In this document: positions 45,418-54,698 of the stretch, one piece after another
Layout: the number at the start of each line of letters is the position of its first letter
How positions within the stretch are numbered: the stretch's first letter is position 1
DNA from: Chloroflexi bacterium OLB14
GTDB taxonomy: Bacteria; Chloroflexota; Anaerolineae; Anaerolineales; Villigracilaceae
Reading direction: 5' to 3'
Length of the DNA: 64,000 nucleotides
Assembly: GCA_001567105.1 (NCBI GenBank)
Contig: LMZR01000018.1
Coordinates: 62,001 to 126,000, forward strand
Notes under the pieces: generated by a model
The model's input: the letters and a program-made list of their open reading frames with translations, nothing else
Told to the model about the DNA's origin: nothing
Database searches by the model: none
Translations under genes and position numbers: made by a program

Positions 45418-46890
45418 ATGGCAAAAGACATCAAAGAAATTCCAGGGCTAGAACCAAAACCAATTATCGGCTGGGTAGGAAACGTAGGAAGTGTATTTTC
45501 AGACCCAATGGTTTCATTAACCAATCTACGAGAAAAATTTGGCGATGTATTCAGCATTTCACGCGGTGGAAACCCACATATATTTTTTTCAGGTAAAGGA
45601 AAACATCAAACTTTATTTGTATTTGGCTCAAAATACAATCATCAAATCATGTCTGATGCAGAAACTTTTTATTCAGGCTCTATTGTAGGTGCTTTACTAC
45701 CAGATGAAACAGCCACTGGCAGGCAAGCAATTTTAAGAAGATTAAGCATTGGCTTGTTTGGCTTGAATGGAAACGAACATCGCCGCCAGCGCCGTTTGGT
45801 TATGCCCGCTTTTCATAAACAACGCCTCGAATTTTATTATCAAGATATTGTACGTATCACTGATGAAAAAATAGACCAATGGAAAATTGGCGAGCAACGT
45901 GATATATGGCGCGAGATGATGGACCTGACTTTACAGGTAGTGGGTCAATGCTTATTTGGTTTAAACGTACTAAAAGAAGGACGAGCATTTGGCGAAACCA
46001 TACAAAAGTGGATTAAGCTAGCAGTTTCCGCCGAAACCCTTTTACTCCAAGCCGATATACCAGGCTTACCCTATCATCGCTTCTTAAACCTATCCACCCA
46101 ATTAGATGAAACCGTGCGAGGAATGATTGCAGAAAATCGCGCTTCCAAAATAGAAAAACCAGATGTACTTTCACTGCTAATGTCTTCCAAAAATGAAGAC
46201 GGCACCCCAGCCTTTACCGACGACGAAGTGATCAGTCACAGCGCAATATTTTTTATTGCTGGGCATGAAACCAGCTCCAACGCCTTATCATGGATATTCT
46301 TCCTACTATCACAACATCCGCAAGTGATGAAAAAACTACGCCTCGAAATTGACCGTGTAATTGGTTCTGCACCTCCAACCATAGCCCAACTGAAAGAGAT
46401 GACCTACTTAGATGCCATTGTAAAAGAGAGTCTCAGGTTAATGCCGCCTGCCCCATTAAGTGCCCGCCTTGTTGCAAAACCCGTAGAGCTAGGCGGCTAC
46501 AATCTACCCATTGGCACCGAAGTTACCTTTAGTGCATTTCACACACATCACGACCCAGCTATTTATGAAAACCCACATCAATTTATTCCCGAACGCTGGG
46601 AAACTATCAACCCCACTGCTTATGAATATATCCCATTCAGCACTGGCATTCGTTCCTGTATTGGAATGCCACTAGCACTTATGGAAATTCCCATAATTAT
46701 TGCTAGAGTAGTACAACGTTTTCACCTTCAGTTAACACCTAATGCGAACATCACACCCCACATTGGGCTTACTATGTCTCCCAAATATGGTCTACCTATG
46801 ATAATCCACGCTAAAGATGACAAACACACAGATGAAGTTAAGCACGTGAAGGGAACCATTCAATCTTATATAGACTTAAAGCCTATATAA
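45418..46890 (+). CDS. Cytochrome P450
   Basis: 490 residues, soluble bacterial type. The I-helix motif is AGHETSSNA, the K-helix ExxR is ESLRLMP, and the heme loop is FSTGIRSCIG with the cysteine ligand. It should insert one oxygen into a small organic substrate, fed by a separate redox partner that is not adjacent. GGAG precedes the ATG. It converges on the diterpene operon and shares a terminator with it, so a role in oxidising the diterpene product is attractive but unproven. Confidence 0.93.
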   Translation: MAKDIKEIPGLEPKPIIGWVGNVGSVFSDPMVSLTNLREKFGDVFSISRGGNPHIFFSGKGKHQTLFVFGSKYNHQIMSDAETFYSGSIVGALLPDETATGRQAILRRLSIGLFGLNGNEHRRQRRLVMPAFHKQRLEFYYQDIVRITDEKIDQWKIGEQRDIWREMMDLTLQVVGQCLFGLNVLKEGRAFGETIQKWIKLAVSAETLLLQADIPGLPYHRFLNLSTQLDETVRGMIAENRASKIEKPDVLSLLMSSKNEDGTPAFTDDEVISHSAIFFIAGHETSSNALSWIFFLLSQHPQVMKKLRLEIDRVIGSAPPTIAQLKEMTYLDAIVKESLRLMPPAPLSARLVAKPVELGGYNLPIGTEVTFSAFHTHHDPAIYENPHQFIPERWETINPTAYEYIPFSTGIRSCIGMPLALMEIPIIIARVVQRFHLQLTPNANITPHIGLTMSPKYGLPMIIHAKDDKHTDEVKHVKGTIQSYIDLKPI

Positions 46891-46897
46891 GATTGAA
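46859..46897. terminator. Shared terminator of the P450 gene and the diterpene/two-component operon
   Basis: A 15-bp perfect inverted repeat (TTCAATCTTATATAG and complement) with a 9-base loop spans the P450 stop codon and ends 4 bases before the convergent response-regulator stop. Confidence 0.75.
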
Positions 46898-46900
46898 CCA

Positions 46901-47263
46901 TTAAGCATTTAAGAATCTAGCTGTAATATCTCGCAATTGTGAAAATGAAATTGGCTTTACCATCACAATGGTTGCCATACTGCGATAAAACTCTGCTTGC
47001 ACACTATCGGCAGTGGCAATGATAATACGAGAATCTTTAAGAGCTGCATTTGCATGAATTTGTTTTAACAAAGTAGCACCATTCACATGCGGCAGGTGCA
47101 TATCTAAGATGATAATTTTTGGCACCACTTCATTCAAACGTTCTTCTGCAACTTTGCCATCCACAATCGTCTCCACTTTATAACCTGCGGCTTGTAAGGC
47201 ATTTGTGAAAATTTCAGAGAGATCTTCGTCATCTTCAATTACTAAAGCTAAATGTTCAGACAT
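46901..47263 (-). CDS. Response regulator, receiver domain only
   Basis: 120 residues: acidic pocket EDDED at 9-13, phosphoacceptor Asp in IIILDMHLPHVNG, a Thr/Ala in IIATADS, and conserved Lys in VMVKPIS. There is no output domain, so it may act through protein contacts or a phosphorelay. The ATG at 47263 has AAAGGAT upstream, and the gene lies 16 bases after the sensor kinase. Confidence 0.88.
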   Translation of the reverse strand: MSEHLALVIEDDEDLSEIFTNALQAAGYKVETIVDGKVAEERLNEVVPKIIILDMHLPHVNGATLLKQIHANAALKDSRIIIATADSVQAEFYRSMATIVMVKPISFSQLRDITARFLNA

Positions 47264-47279
47264 AAAAAAATCCTTTCGG

Positions 47280-48980
47280 TTATGCACCAACAGTTAATGT
47301 TAAAGGCAATATCACTGTAAATGTACTGCCTATGCCAAACTTGCTTGTTACTTGAATTTCACCATTCATCAACTCTACTAATTGCTTCACAATAGATAAT
47401 CCTAAGCCAATACCTCCATGTTGGCGGGTTGTAAACTCCAAATTATTTGCTTGGCGAAATGCATCAAAGATAAATGGAATTTCACTCTCAGGGATTCCAA
47501 TGCCTGTATCAGCCACTTCAATTTTCCAGCGCTCAGCATCCACACGTTCTAATGATACAGTAATTGAACCTTGTTTCGTAAACTTAAGGGCATTATTAGT
47601 TAAATTAATTAAAACTTGTTGCAAACGTTGTGAATCGCCAATCAATTCACTTGGCATACTTTCACCAATATGAGTGATTAACTCTAGTTTCTTATCTGTC
47701 ACTGCTTTATCCATGGCATGTCGCAAGTTTTCAATAAGAGAAGAGGGCGTAATAGCCTCAGGTTTAACAGTCAGTTTCCCTGCCCTAATTTGTGCTTCGT
47801 TTAACAAGTCTCCAACCATATTGAGCAACCGACTTACATTCACAATCACACGTTCTGTAACTGAAATTTGTTTTTCGTTTAATGGACCATGCACTTCCTC
47901 CTTCAAAATTTCAGCATGACCCATAATGGCATTCAGAGGTGTACGCAACTCATGTGAAACCACTGCCACAAAGTTATCTTTCATTTTCTCAATTTGTGTT
48001 TCTTGGGTAATGTCACGAAATACAGCTACAGAACCAAGCATCTCTTGAGTTTCTAAATCGCGCACATCTGCTACACTGGCAGAAAGCACTTTGTTACCCC
48101 ACTCTACACGCGGATTAATCTCCGAATATTCCGATTTTTGAATTAAGTTTTTAATAGATTGCTGACTTATTTGAGGAATATCTTTTTTGCTTACAAAATC
48201 ATTTAATGAGATTCCTTGTAACTCTTCAATAGAAAATTCAGTCAATTGCCCTACTGCTGGGTTGGCAAGCGTGGCGTTATATTCTCGGTCAAACACAATC
48301 ACGCCATCAGCAATTGAATTAAGAATAGCTTGATTTCTACCCGATTCAATGCGTTCACGTGCTAAAGCATCTGCCAGTTCATTAGTTCGCTCAATCACGA
48401 TCTGGTCGAGGTCTGCATTGATAACTCGCAAATCTTTAAGAGCCGCTTCCAACCCGCTAGAAGCCATCCAAGAAATGAGGGCGACTAAAAAATAACTCAG
48501 GATGGCTGGCGTGTTAGGAAATTGATTGATAGAAAAAGCAAGGATAGTGACAATTACACTACCTGCTATCGCAAAAAGAAAAGCTGCTTCTGCTCTTAAA
48601 ATTAAGCTAGCCATCACGATAGGAACGATGAAAACATACAAAGAACGCCCACCAGAAAGCTCTTCAGGAGTATCACCAAAACTAATAATTAGCATGATGA
48701 TTCCTAGAAAAATATAAGCCGATAAGCTACCCTGCCGCTGTTGATTAAGGCGATACACCCCAATCATACTAATCAACATGAGAATGCTACCAATCGTAAT
48801 AAAGTCACTAGTTAATTCAGCTAAACTATTAATGCTGAAGATAGAAATTGGTATTTGTATTAACAATAAAATGGTCAACCCTAAGATCATGATGTTTAAG
48901 CTTCTTCTCCGCCGTTTATCATCAGGGTCAGGGGATGAAACCTCAATAAAATTTTGAATCCAAGTGGTTATTGTTTTCAA
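47280..48980 (-). CDS. Membrane sensor histidine kinase
   Basis: 566 residues: about six membrane helices (28-190), a coiled coil, a PAS domain (about 215-335), the H-box FVAVVSHELRTPLNAIMGH (His near residue 350), N-box NLTNNALKF, G1 DTGIGI and G2 GGIGLGLSIVKQL. The sensor is the membrane part or PAS. The start is TTG, overlapping the stop of the diterpene cyclase gene (TTGA), a sign of translational coupling. This places signal transduction directly in the diterpene operon. Confidence 0.9.
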   Translation of the reverse strand: MKTITTWIQNFIEVSSPDPDDKRRRRSLNIMILGLTILLLIQIPISIFSINSLAELTSDFITIGSILMLISMIGVYRLNQQRQGSLSAYIFLGIIMLIISFGDTPEELSGGRSLYVFIVPIVMASLILRAEAAFLFAIAGSVIVTILAFSINQFPNTPAILSYFLVALISWMASSGLEAALKDLRVINADLDQIVIERTNELADALARERIESGRNQAILNSIADGVIVFDREYNATLANPAVGQLTEFSIEELQGISLNDFVSKKDIPQISQQSIKNLIQKSEYSEINPRVEWGNKVLSASVADVRDLETQEMLGSVAVFRDITQETQIEKMKDNFVAVVSHELRTPLNAIMGHAEILKEEVHGPLNEKQISVTERVIVNVSRLLNMVGDLLNEAQIRAGKLTVKPEAITPSSLIENLRHAMDKAVTDKKLELITHIGESMPSELIGDSQRLQQVLINLTNNALKFTKQGSITVSLERVDAERWKIEVADTGIGIPESEIPFIFDAFRQANNLEFTTRQHGGIGLGLSIVKQLVELMNGEIQVTSKFGIGSTFTVILPLTLTVGA

Positions 48981-50449
48981 GTTTGTTTTCCGAGTGCTAA
49001 AGCGCTAGCCACAGCAGAGTGAATCACGATGTGCGGGCTATATAAACATTTCCCAATCCATAATGGTGGATATGGGTTATGTGAATTTGCCTCTAGCCAC
49101 TCGACTCCTTTCTTAAGGACATTACTATCAATTCTACCTGCACTTTGGTTCCAAACCCATAACGCTTGCATTGCATAAGCGGTTTCTTCGGCAGTAGACA
49201 TGTAAGTTCCCCATGCGCCATCAGTATGTTGAGTATCTAAAAGCCAATCAACAGAATCGCTTACCAAGTCATTATCATAGCCAGCACAGGCAATAATGGC
49301 ATGACAAGTTGTGTAATAAGGAGAGGAATGCCATTTATCTAACCAGAAGCGGCTATCTCCTTTAACTTTTTTGAGGAAGCCCAATGCTTTTTGCACAGAA
49401 GGATGTTTGCTTTCAAAACCTGCTTGTCTTAACGCACCCACCACATGAATATTTGCACTAATAGATGTATTCGCTTCTAACGGATAACATCTAAAAAATT
49501 CATCTTCTTCATAACCTAAAATACTTTCAACATCTTTTTTATAACCATATTGATACAGGGTATCAAACACCAAACTGGTCATGTCACTATCTTTGACGGA
49601 ATACTGTGTTGCGAATCCGATGCCGAGGTTAGGCACCCAAGCAGTTGAAAGAGAATCAAGCAGAGACAAGATACGAGGCGTGGCTTCAAAATCAGGAATC
49701 ATTTTCAGATTCCATAATGTCCAAGAAATTTCAAACGCATCAAACGAGGCGACATTTGGGAATCCTCCATCAGCCTTTACATTGTCTGACAGATATTCAA
49801 AGGCACGTTGATTTTTTGGGTTGACATACAAGGAATAATAAGCCGTTGCCGATGGGCTATGACCGATAGAACCATTTGATTCTTGTAAGTTTTCAATATC
49901 CAACATGTGCAAGCCATCTTCGCCAGCAATTTCAGCAGAGAATGCCATAGTGGTATTGCGATTAATTAAATTCCCTTTGATTTTAGAAAGTTTTAACTTA
50001 CGCAATTCATCTAACGAGTTTAAGATTTTATCTCCATGTTGTTTGATGATGCCCAACGCTTGCGCTTCGGCAACGAGTGTTGGAATAATCATTTCAAAAC
50101 CAATGGTTACTTTGTTTGAATCATTTAACACATCTTTCGTAACACCATTGACAATATTTTCTAAGGCTTTGACCCCGCGTTCTACTTGATGTTTGCTTTT
50201 GATAGGGTCGTATTTTTTTAACGCAATCATGGCTGATAAGGTTGAAATGACTCTATCGTAATAATTGATTGGAAATTCTGCGCCCCAAGATCCATCTGCA
50301 AGTTGGTGGGTGTTTAACCAATCTAATGCACCTTCTGCAATCGCGGGGGCTATGTCTGATAATCTTGCACCCCAAGCAGTATCGTAGGCTGTGCTGGGCA
50401 TCATACCTGGACCGATGTTTTCGATGAGTTCGTTGATGAGGGTGTTCAT
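48977..50449 (-). CDS. Class II diterpene cyclase (halimadienyl/kolavenyl diphosphate synthase type)
   Basis: 490 residues, close in size to M. tuberculosis Rv3377c. It is an all-helical betagamma enzyme with QW-type repeats (LADGSWGAEF, HTDGAWGTYM). The protonating motif DxDD appears as DSDM at residues 287-290, keeping the central Asp; the early SPSATAYY segment is also typical of this family. It should cyclise geranylgeranyl diphosphate to a bicyclic diphosphate. Its product would feed the enzyme encoded 29 bases upstream in the same operon. The exact skeleton (labdane, halimane or clerodane) cannot be told. Confidence 0.88.
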   Translation of the reverse strand: MNTLINELIENIGPGMMPSTAYDTAWGARLSDIAPAIAEGALDWLNTHQLADGSWGAEFPINYYDRVISTLSAMIALKKYDPIKSKHQVERGVKALENIVNGVTKDVLNDSNKVTIGFEMIIPTLVAEAQALGIIKQHGDKILNSLDELRKLKLSKIKGNLINRNTTMAFSAEIAGEDGLHMLDIENLQESNGSIGHSPSATAYYSLYVNPKNQRAFEYLSDNVKADGGFPNVASFDAFEISWTLWNLKMIPDFEATPRILSLLDSLSTAWVPNLGIGFATQYSVKDSDMTSLVFDTLYQYGYKKDVESILGYEEDEFFRCYPLEANTSISANIHVVGALRQAGFESKHPSVQKALGFLKKVKGDSRFWLDKWHSSPYYTTCHAIIACAGYDNDLVSDSVDWLLDTQHTDGAWGTYMSTAEETAYAMQALWVWNQSAGRIDSNVLKKGVEWLEANSHNPYPPLWIGKCLYSPHIVIHSAVASALALGKQT

Positions 50450-50478
50450 GTTTTTTTTTCTTTCCTCTGTGATGTAGG

Positions 50479-51381
50479 TTATATAGATGGAAGCCAGATG
50501 TTTGAAGTTAACTTGCCTGTGCCTAGCACAACATCTTGCTTTGCTTGATAATATTTTTTGATTTCATTAAATGCTTCAGTAGAAAGAGAAAGATAATCTG
50601 GCTCTTCTACTCGTCTGGTATATAAATGGTCGTGCAAAATCATGCGCAGTTGTTTTTCATTCATATACAAAGATGGCGCAACCGTGAAATACAAATCTTC
50701 GCCGCCCCATCTTAAGAAGGGATAATCAAAGACAGATAGGCGATCGAAGCCGATGAAAATATCGGCTTTGTCAACATATTCTCCATAATAATTTTCGACA
50801 ATCACATCTCTAGTTGGCACCTCGCCTTTCTTTTGAAAATAATCCACTGCGAATTTTGCGGTTTGCTCATCGGCTTTGCGTTCATCAGCAAAGACCCCAA
50901 AAAATAATCGTGCTTGTTGATGTTGCTGTGTTTTTTGAGTTAAATCATCAAACAATGTGATGATGTTTTTATAAGGTGTATTTTCTAAAGCATTTCGATA
51001 ATCACCATAAAAATTGACTCGCACTTTATCTTCTGCATAAAAAGATAAAAAGTCAGCTTGTGTGGCAATACTGGCTAAACCTTCTGCGCCAATTTTTTCC
51101 ATATAATCATCACGGGTCTCTAACACCTCAGCACCAATTACAGGCGTAATTAAAGTTTCTATACCGTGATTAAAAAATAATTTATAAAGTTCAATATGTT
51201 TTTTAATCACGATTTCGGTATAAGCCGCAATGGGGTCATCAAATTGTTTGTCTCCATGTTCTAGCATGAACCAACGCCTTGTGCCGTTAATGGGAAAGAC
51301 AACCACTTTTGAGCCACTGGCTTTTACAAGGCTTGCAACTTCTGGTGTGGGTAATTTTAGAAATTCTGGTAATGAAATCAT
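50479..51381 (-). CDS. Tuberculosinol/kolavelool synthase homologue (Rv3378c-like)
   Basis: 300 residues related along the whole length to Rv3378c, a cis-prenyltransferase-fold enzyme that turns a bicyclic diterpene diphosphate into tuberculosinols; Herpetosiphon has a relative making kolavelool. Shared text: VFPINGTRRWF, FYGDYRNAL, ENYYGEYVDKADIFIGF, LYFTVAPSLYM and LHDHLYTRR. The catalytic Asp of Rv3378c (D34, in DGTRRW) is Asn 32 here, while both Arg residues remain. It is the second gene of the operon, after a membrane protein. Confidence 0.9.
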   Translation of the reverse strand: MISLPEFLKLPTPEVASLVKASGSKVVVFPINGTRRWFMLEHGDKQFDDPIAAYTEIVIKKHIELYKLFFNHGIETLITPVIGAEVLETRDDYMEKIGAEGLASIATQADFLSFYAEDKVRVNFYGDYRNALENTPYKNIITLFDDLTQKTQQHQQARLFFGVFADERKADEQTAKFAVDYFQKKGEVPTRDVIVENYYGEYVDKADIFIGFDRLSVFDYPFLRWGGEDLYFTVAPSLYMNEKQLRMILHDHLYTRRVEEPDYLSLSTEAFNEIKKYYQAKQDVVLGTGKLTSNIWLPSI

Positions 51382-51427
51382 TTTTTCCTTTTGCTTCGTT
51401 AAGAGGATTAAAGTAATAATTCTATAG

Positions 51428-52003
51428 TTAGTTAAGGATAAACTCTTTGAGAGGGGTAGCCCAACTGCCGCTGATCACTGCCACTAGCATGTAAATTAAA
51501 CTTAATACGGGTGCATCAAATGTGAGGTGTGAAACTTGATAGGGCAGAAGTGTTTTGATTTTTTCTTGCGATTGTAAAAATGCAATGACGAAAACAGAAA
51601 CACAACCTAATAGAGCAATCACATAGCCAGTGCTTAAACTAATACAAAACATTGCTAAGAGTATTGGAATCAAATAAGCTGCAGATGCAGAAGTGGCTAT
51701 TCCATAACTCAGCATGTTTGCAAAATTTAACAACAACATTAACAGGATTAAAATCCACGCCGCAAGGCTGACCTGATAGTTGAGTGCTAGCCAGATACAT
51801 CCTGCTAGCATCAGCATGATGCCAACCATGGCAAAGATTGTTTTTACAGTTTCAAAACTTTTTGTGACCAACCAATAAATAACCAACAAAAGCATAGCCC
51901 CGCTGACAGCAAGTGACGTGATAATTACCACCACAGCACAAGCTTGGTCAAAGAGTGAGTAAGATGAGGGCAGTAGTGTTAATATTCGATTGATGAAAAG
52001 CAT
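51428..52003 (-). CDS. Membrane protein, first gene of the diterpene operon
   Basis: 191 residues with about five helices (25-48, 60-80, 85-105, 110-135, 165-185) and no recognised motif. The ATG at 52003 has AAGGAAA upstream. It lies 46 bases before the Rv3378c-like gene on the same strand. It could export or anchor the product, or be unrelated. Confidence 0.65.
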   Translation of the reverse strand: MLFINRILTLLPSSYSLFDQACAVVVIITSLAVSGAMLLLVIYWLVTKSFETVKTIFAMVGIMLMLAGCIWLALNYQVSLAAWILILLMLLLNFANMLSYGIATSASAAYLIPILLAMFCISLSTGYVIALLGCVSVFVIAFLQSQEKIKTLLPYQVSHLTFDAPVLSLIYMLVAVISGSWATPLKEFILN

Positions 52004-52341
52004 AGGGCTTTCCTTAAAACAATAGAGGAAAATCAATTTCCTTCTTGAATTACATTAAGACAGAGCCTTCAAATTAGAGGCTATAGCATCAAATGTGAAT
52101 TCAATCTATTTGGCATACCGATTTTGTCCTTCAAATTTCCTTTATGCTTTTATGATGAGTTCTTAAACAGTCTCTATGGTTTAAGAATAGCGAAGTTATA
52201 TTTTTCCCCTAAGTTAACTTTCACCATAGCAATATATTCGTAATTATATTGATTTGAGATAATTTACTACTTACAAAAATGCAAGGAATAGAATGTTGTT
52301 TGCATTTTTGCAAATAAGGCGATTAATTGCGTAAACAGAAT
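52004..52341. other. Gene-free stretch upstream of the diterpene operon
   Basis: At 52274-52310, CAAAAATGCAA pairs with TTGCATTTTTG, a terminator for the leftward HD gene. The remaining 270 bases are very AT-rich and must hold the promoter of the diterpene operon, but I see no convincing -35/-10 pair. Confidence 0.6.
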
Positions 52342-52911
52342 TTATTGTTGAATATTCCCAACCAAATCTAACTCTGGCGCAATCTTTCGCATGGCTTGAA
52401 TCACATTGCCAACATGCTCCCAAAGTTCAACGCCAAATTCTTGAGCGGCGTGTTCCATCTCTGCACGATTTGTCCCTGCGGCAAAGGCTTTATCTTTCCA
52501 TTTTTTCTTAACCGAACTGGCTTCCAAATCATATAGCGACTTTGATGGACGCACCAACGCAACGGCTGTGATTAACCCCGTCACTTCATCACAAGCGCAA
52601 ATGGCTTTTCTTCTTAACGTATCACGCGCAATGTTCAAATGATCTGCATGGCTCAAAATATCTTGAATGATATCTTCGCTTACGCCTCTTTCTCTTAATA
52701 TCGCCGAACCCGCTTGTGGATGTTGTTCCAACGTTGGGTGAATCTCCCAATCAAAATCGTGCAATAAACCAATCAAGCCCCATGCTTCAATATCTTCATT
52801 AAATTTCTCAGCATAAAAACGCATGGAGGCTTCAACTGAAAGCATGTGCCTCACCAAACCTTCATTTTTTACAAACTCACGCACAATTGATAATGCGGTT
52901 TCACGATTCAT
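52342..52911 (-). CDS. HD-domain phosphohydrolase
   Basis: 189 residues of the HDIG type: VRHMLSVEASMR, the HD pair in LLHDFDWEIHP and later SHADHLN. Such small HD proteins hydrolyse phosphate mono- or diesters; the substrate is unknown. The ATG at 52911 has GGAGAG 4 bases upstream and was chosen over 52923. It is downstream of the SanA-like gene, same strand. Confidence 0.85.
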   Translation of the reverse strand: MNRETALSIVREFVKNEGLVRHMLSVEASMRFYAEKFNEDIEAWGLIGLLHDFDWEIHPTLEQHPQAGSAILRERGVSEDIIQDILSHADHLNIARDTLRRKAICACDEVTGLITAVALVRPSKSLYDLEASSVKKKWKDKAFAAGTNRAEMEHAAQEFGVELWEHVGNVIQAMRKIAPELDLVGNIQQ

Positions 52912-52939
52912 AATACTCTCCAATTAATGATAGATTTAT

Positions 52940-53585
52940 TTATTCAATCGGTTCAACTTCACCAAGTACTGGCATGGGCTTTGTAATGAGCACATCCAAC
53001 ATAGCTTGAAAAGTAGCAAACAATTCACGAAAATGCCAATAAGCACGATGACGTTTGAGAAAGTAACGATTGTTCGATTCTACTCCAACAGATTCTACAT
53101 CGAACCAATTGCATAGAACCAAAGCACGCGCCATGTGAAATTCTTGAGTTACTAAAATAGCTGTGTTTACTTGAAAAATATATTTTGCACGGTAACAAGT
53201 ATCATATGTTCTTCTGCCTGCATAATCTAAAACAATATCTTCATCAGGCACGCCTCGTTCTAAAGCATATTGGCGCATGGCTTCAGGTTCGTTATATTCG
53301 ACAAATCTATTATCGCCGCTCATTAATAACTTTTCTACTTTACCTTGTTGATATAAATTGACAGCCGTTTGCACACGGTCAGCCAGCACAGGTCCAGCAG
53401 AACCATCGCGCAATAAACCTGCGCCAAATACAATGGCAACTTTTGTTTGAGATACTTCATTTATTGCGAGGATTCTTGGTTCGGCAAAAAGTGAAAAAAT
53501 AAGTTTTGGAGTGAATAAACCGATAGCACAAAGCAAAGTTGATGTGAGAATAATTCGTATAAAAAATTTTTATTAATTTGACCAT
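52940..53585 (-). CDS. SanA/YdcF-like DUF218 protein (frameshifted start)
   Basis: About 215 residues. The main frame lacks a good start; an ATG at 53585 (MVKLIK) joins it through a frameshift in the A5T6 run near 53566, giving an N-terminal helix (IRIILTSTLLCAIGLF). The body has IVFGAGLLRDG, LMSGDN, GVPDEDIVLDYAGRRTYDTC and LVTQEFHMARAL, all typical of SanA/ElyC proteins linked to envelope barrier function. It should be membrane anchored with the domain outside. Confidence 0.8.
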
Positions 53586-53652
53586 AGACAATAGACCACA
53601 AACTGTAGGTGGAATCTAATGATCTATCGTCCACTGTCTACGGTTTGATTAT

Positions 53653-54654
53653 TTATTCTATCAAACTTAACAAATCTAAGCCCGAAGCATTTACCAAGGC
53701 AACAAATTCTGCATAGGCAGAATCTTCAATAATTTTAATTTCATCAAATCCATATGCGGTTTGTATGGCAGTTTTCCCATCAGGCGAAAGCATCAAATCA
53801 ATAAAAGCGCGTTGAATGACCCGACGTATTTCAAGTGGCACATCTACAGATACAACAATATTTTCGTATGGAATAATTTCAGGAATACGCCAAACTACTT
53901 TCACTTTATCCAACACATCAGGATAATCAGCTTCGAGCGTGGGTGATGTTCGTGCATCTACAAATGTGGCACCAAAGTCGCAGATATCATCAGCATAGAC
54001 GGCTCTAACCACACTTGGTTGATTACCTAAAAACGCGGCGCTTCTTAACGTGACTTTTGCTTGGTTCAGCAACCCCAGCGGAATGACATAGCCTGAAGCG
54101 GATGATGAGTCACTCCAGCAGGCTTTTTTTTCTTGAAATTGTTTTAATGCAGAAACCAAGTCGGTGGTGTTTTCGTTTTTAATTTCATCAAAATAAGATA
54201 TGAAATTTTTTGTGCGGTTAGCAATAATTTGAGTGCCATAAAAAGTTTTATCACCATTAACTTTTGCTAGCAGGGCAGTCACTTCATCTCTTTGATATGC
54301 ACTTGCATAACCATAAGGTGATAGTGAAGTGATATGAGTATTCCCCTTGGAAATAGCTGTTAACAAAGCACTTTCACTAGGTAGGATTACAGTGACGACA
54401 TGATAACCAGTACGCTCTTGGATGAATGCGGAAATTACATCTCCTGCGGTAATCATCGCATCTGTTGGGTGAGCAGAGGGGGCTAAAGCCAAAATAAGAG
54501 GGTTGGATTCAGTACCCAACTCTCCGCTAGGTTGAGGCGTTGTTGTGGGGACAGATGTCGGTTGGGGTGTAGCAGTCGCTTCCACTGGAATTAATCTTGA
54601 AGTGAAAGAACAAGCAAGTGTTAGTAGGCTGAAAAGTAAGAAAACTTTTTTCAT
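53653..54654 (-). CDS. PhnD-like solute-binding lipoprotein
   Basis: 333 residues. Lipobox LTLAC near residue 15, Thr/Pro linker, then a type II periplasmic-binding fold of the phosphate/phosphonate PhnD family: ILALAPSAHPTDAM, LSPYGYASAYQ, KKACWSDSSSASGYVIPLG, VYADDICDFGATFVD. It should capture an oxyanion-type ligand outside the membrane, but no ABC transporter genes are next to it. It is divergent from the DUF4230 gene. Confidence 0.85.
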   Translation of the reverse strand: MKKVFLLFSLLTLACSFTSRLIPVEATATPQPTSVPTTTPQPSGELGTESNPLILALAPSAHPTDAMITAGDVISAFIQERTGYHVVTVILPSESALLTAISKGNTHITSLSPYGYASAYQRDEVTALLAKVNGDKTFYGTQIIANRTKNFISYFDEIKNENTTDLVSALKQFQEKKACWSDSSSASGYVIPLGLLNQAKVTLRSAAFLGNQPSVVRAVYADDICDFGATFVDARTSPTLEADYPDVLDKVKVVWRIPEIIPYENIVVSVDVPLEIRRVIQRAFIDLMLSPDGKTAIQTAYGFDEIKIIEDSAYAEFVALVNASGLDLLSLIE

Positions 54655-54698
54655 GTTATAACGTAATCATAATATAATAAGTGATTGAAAGGAACACA

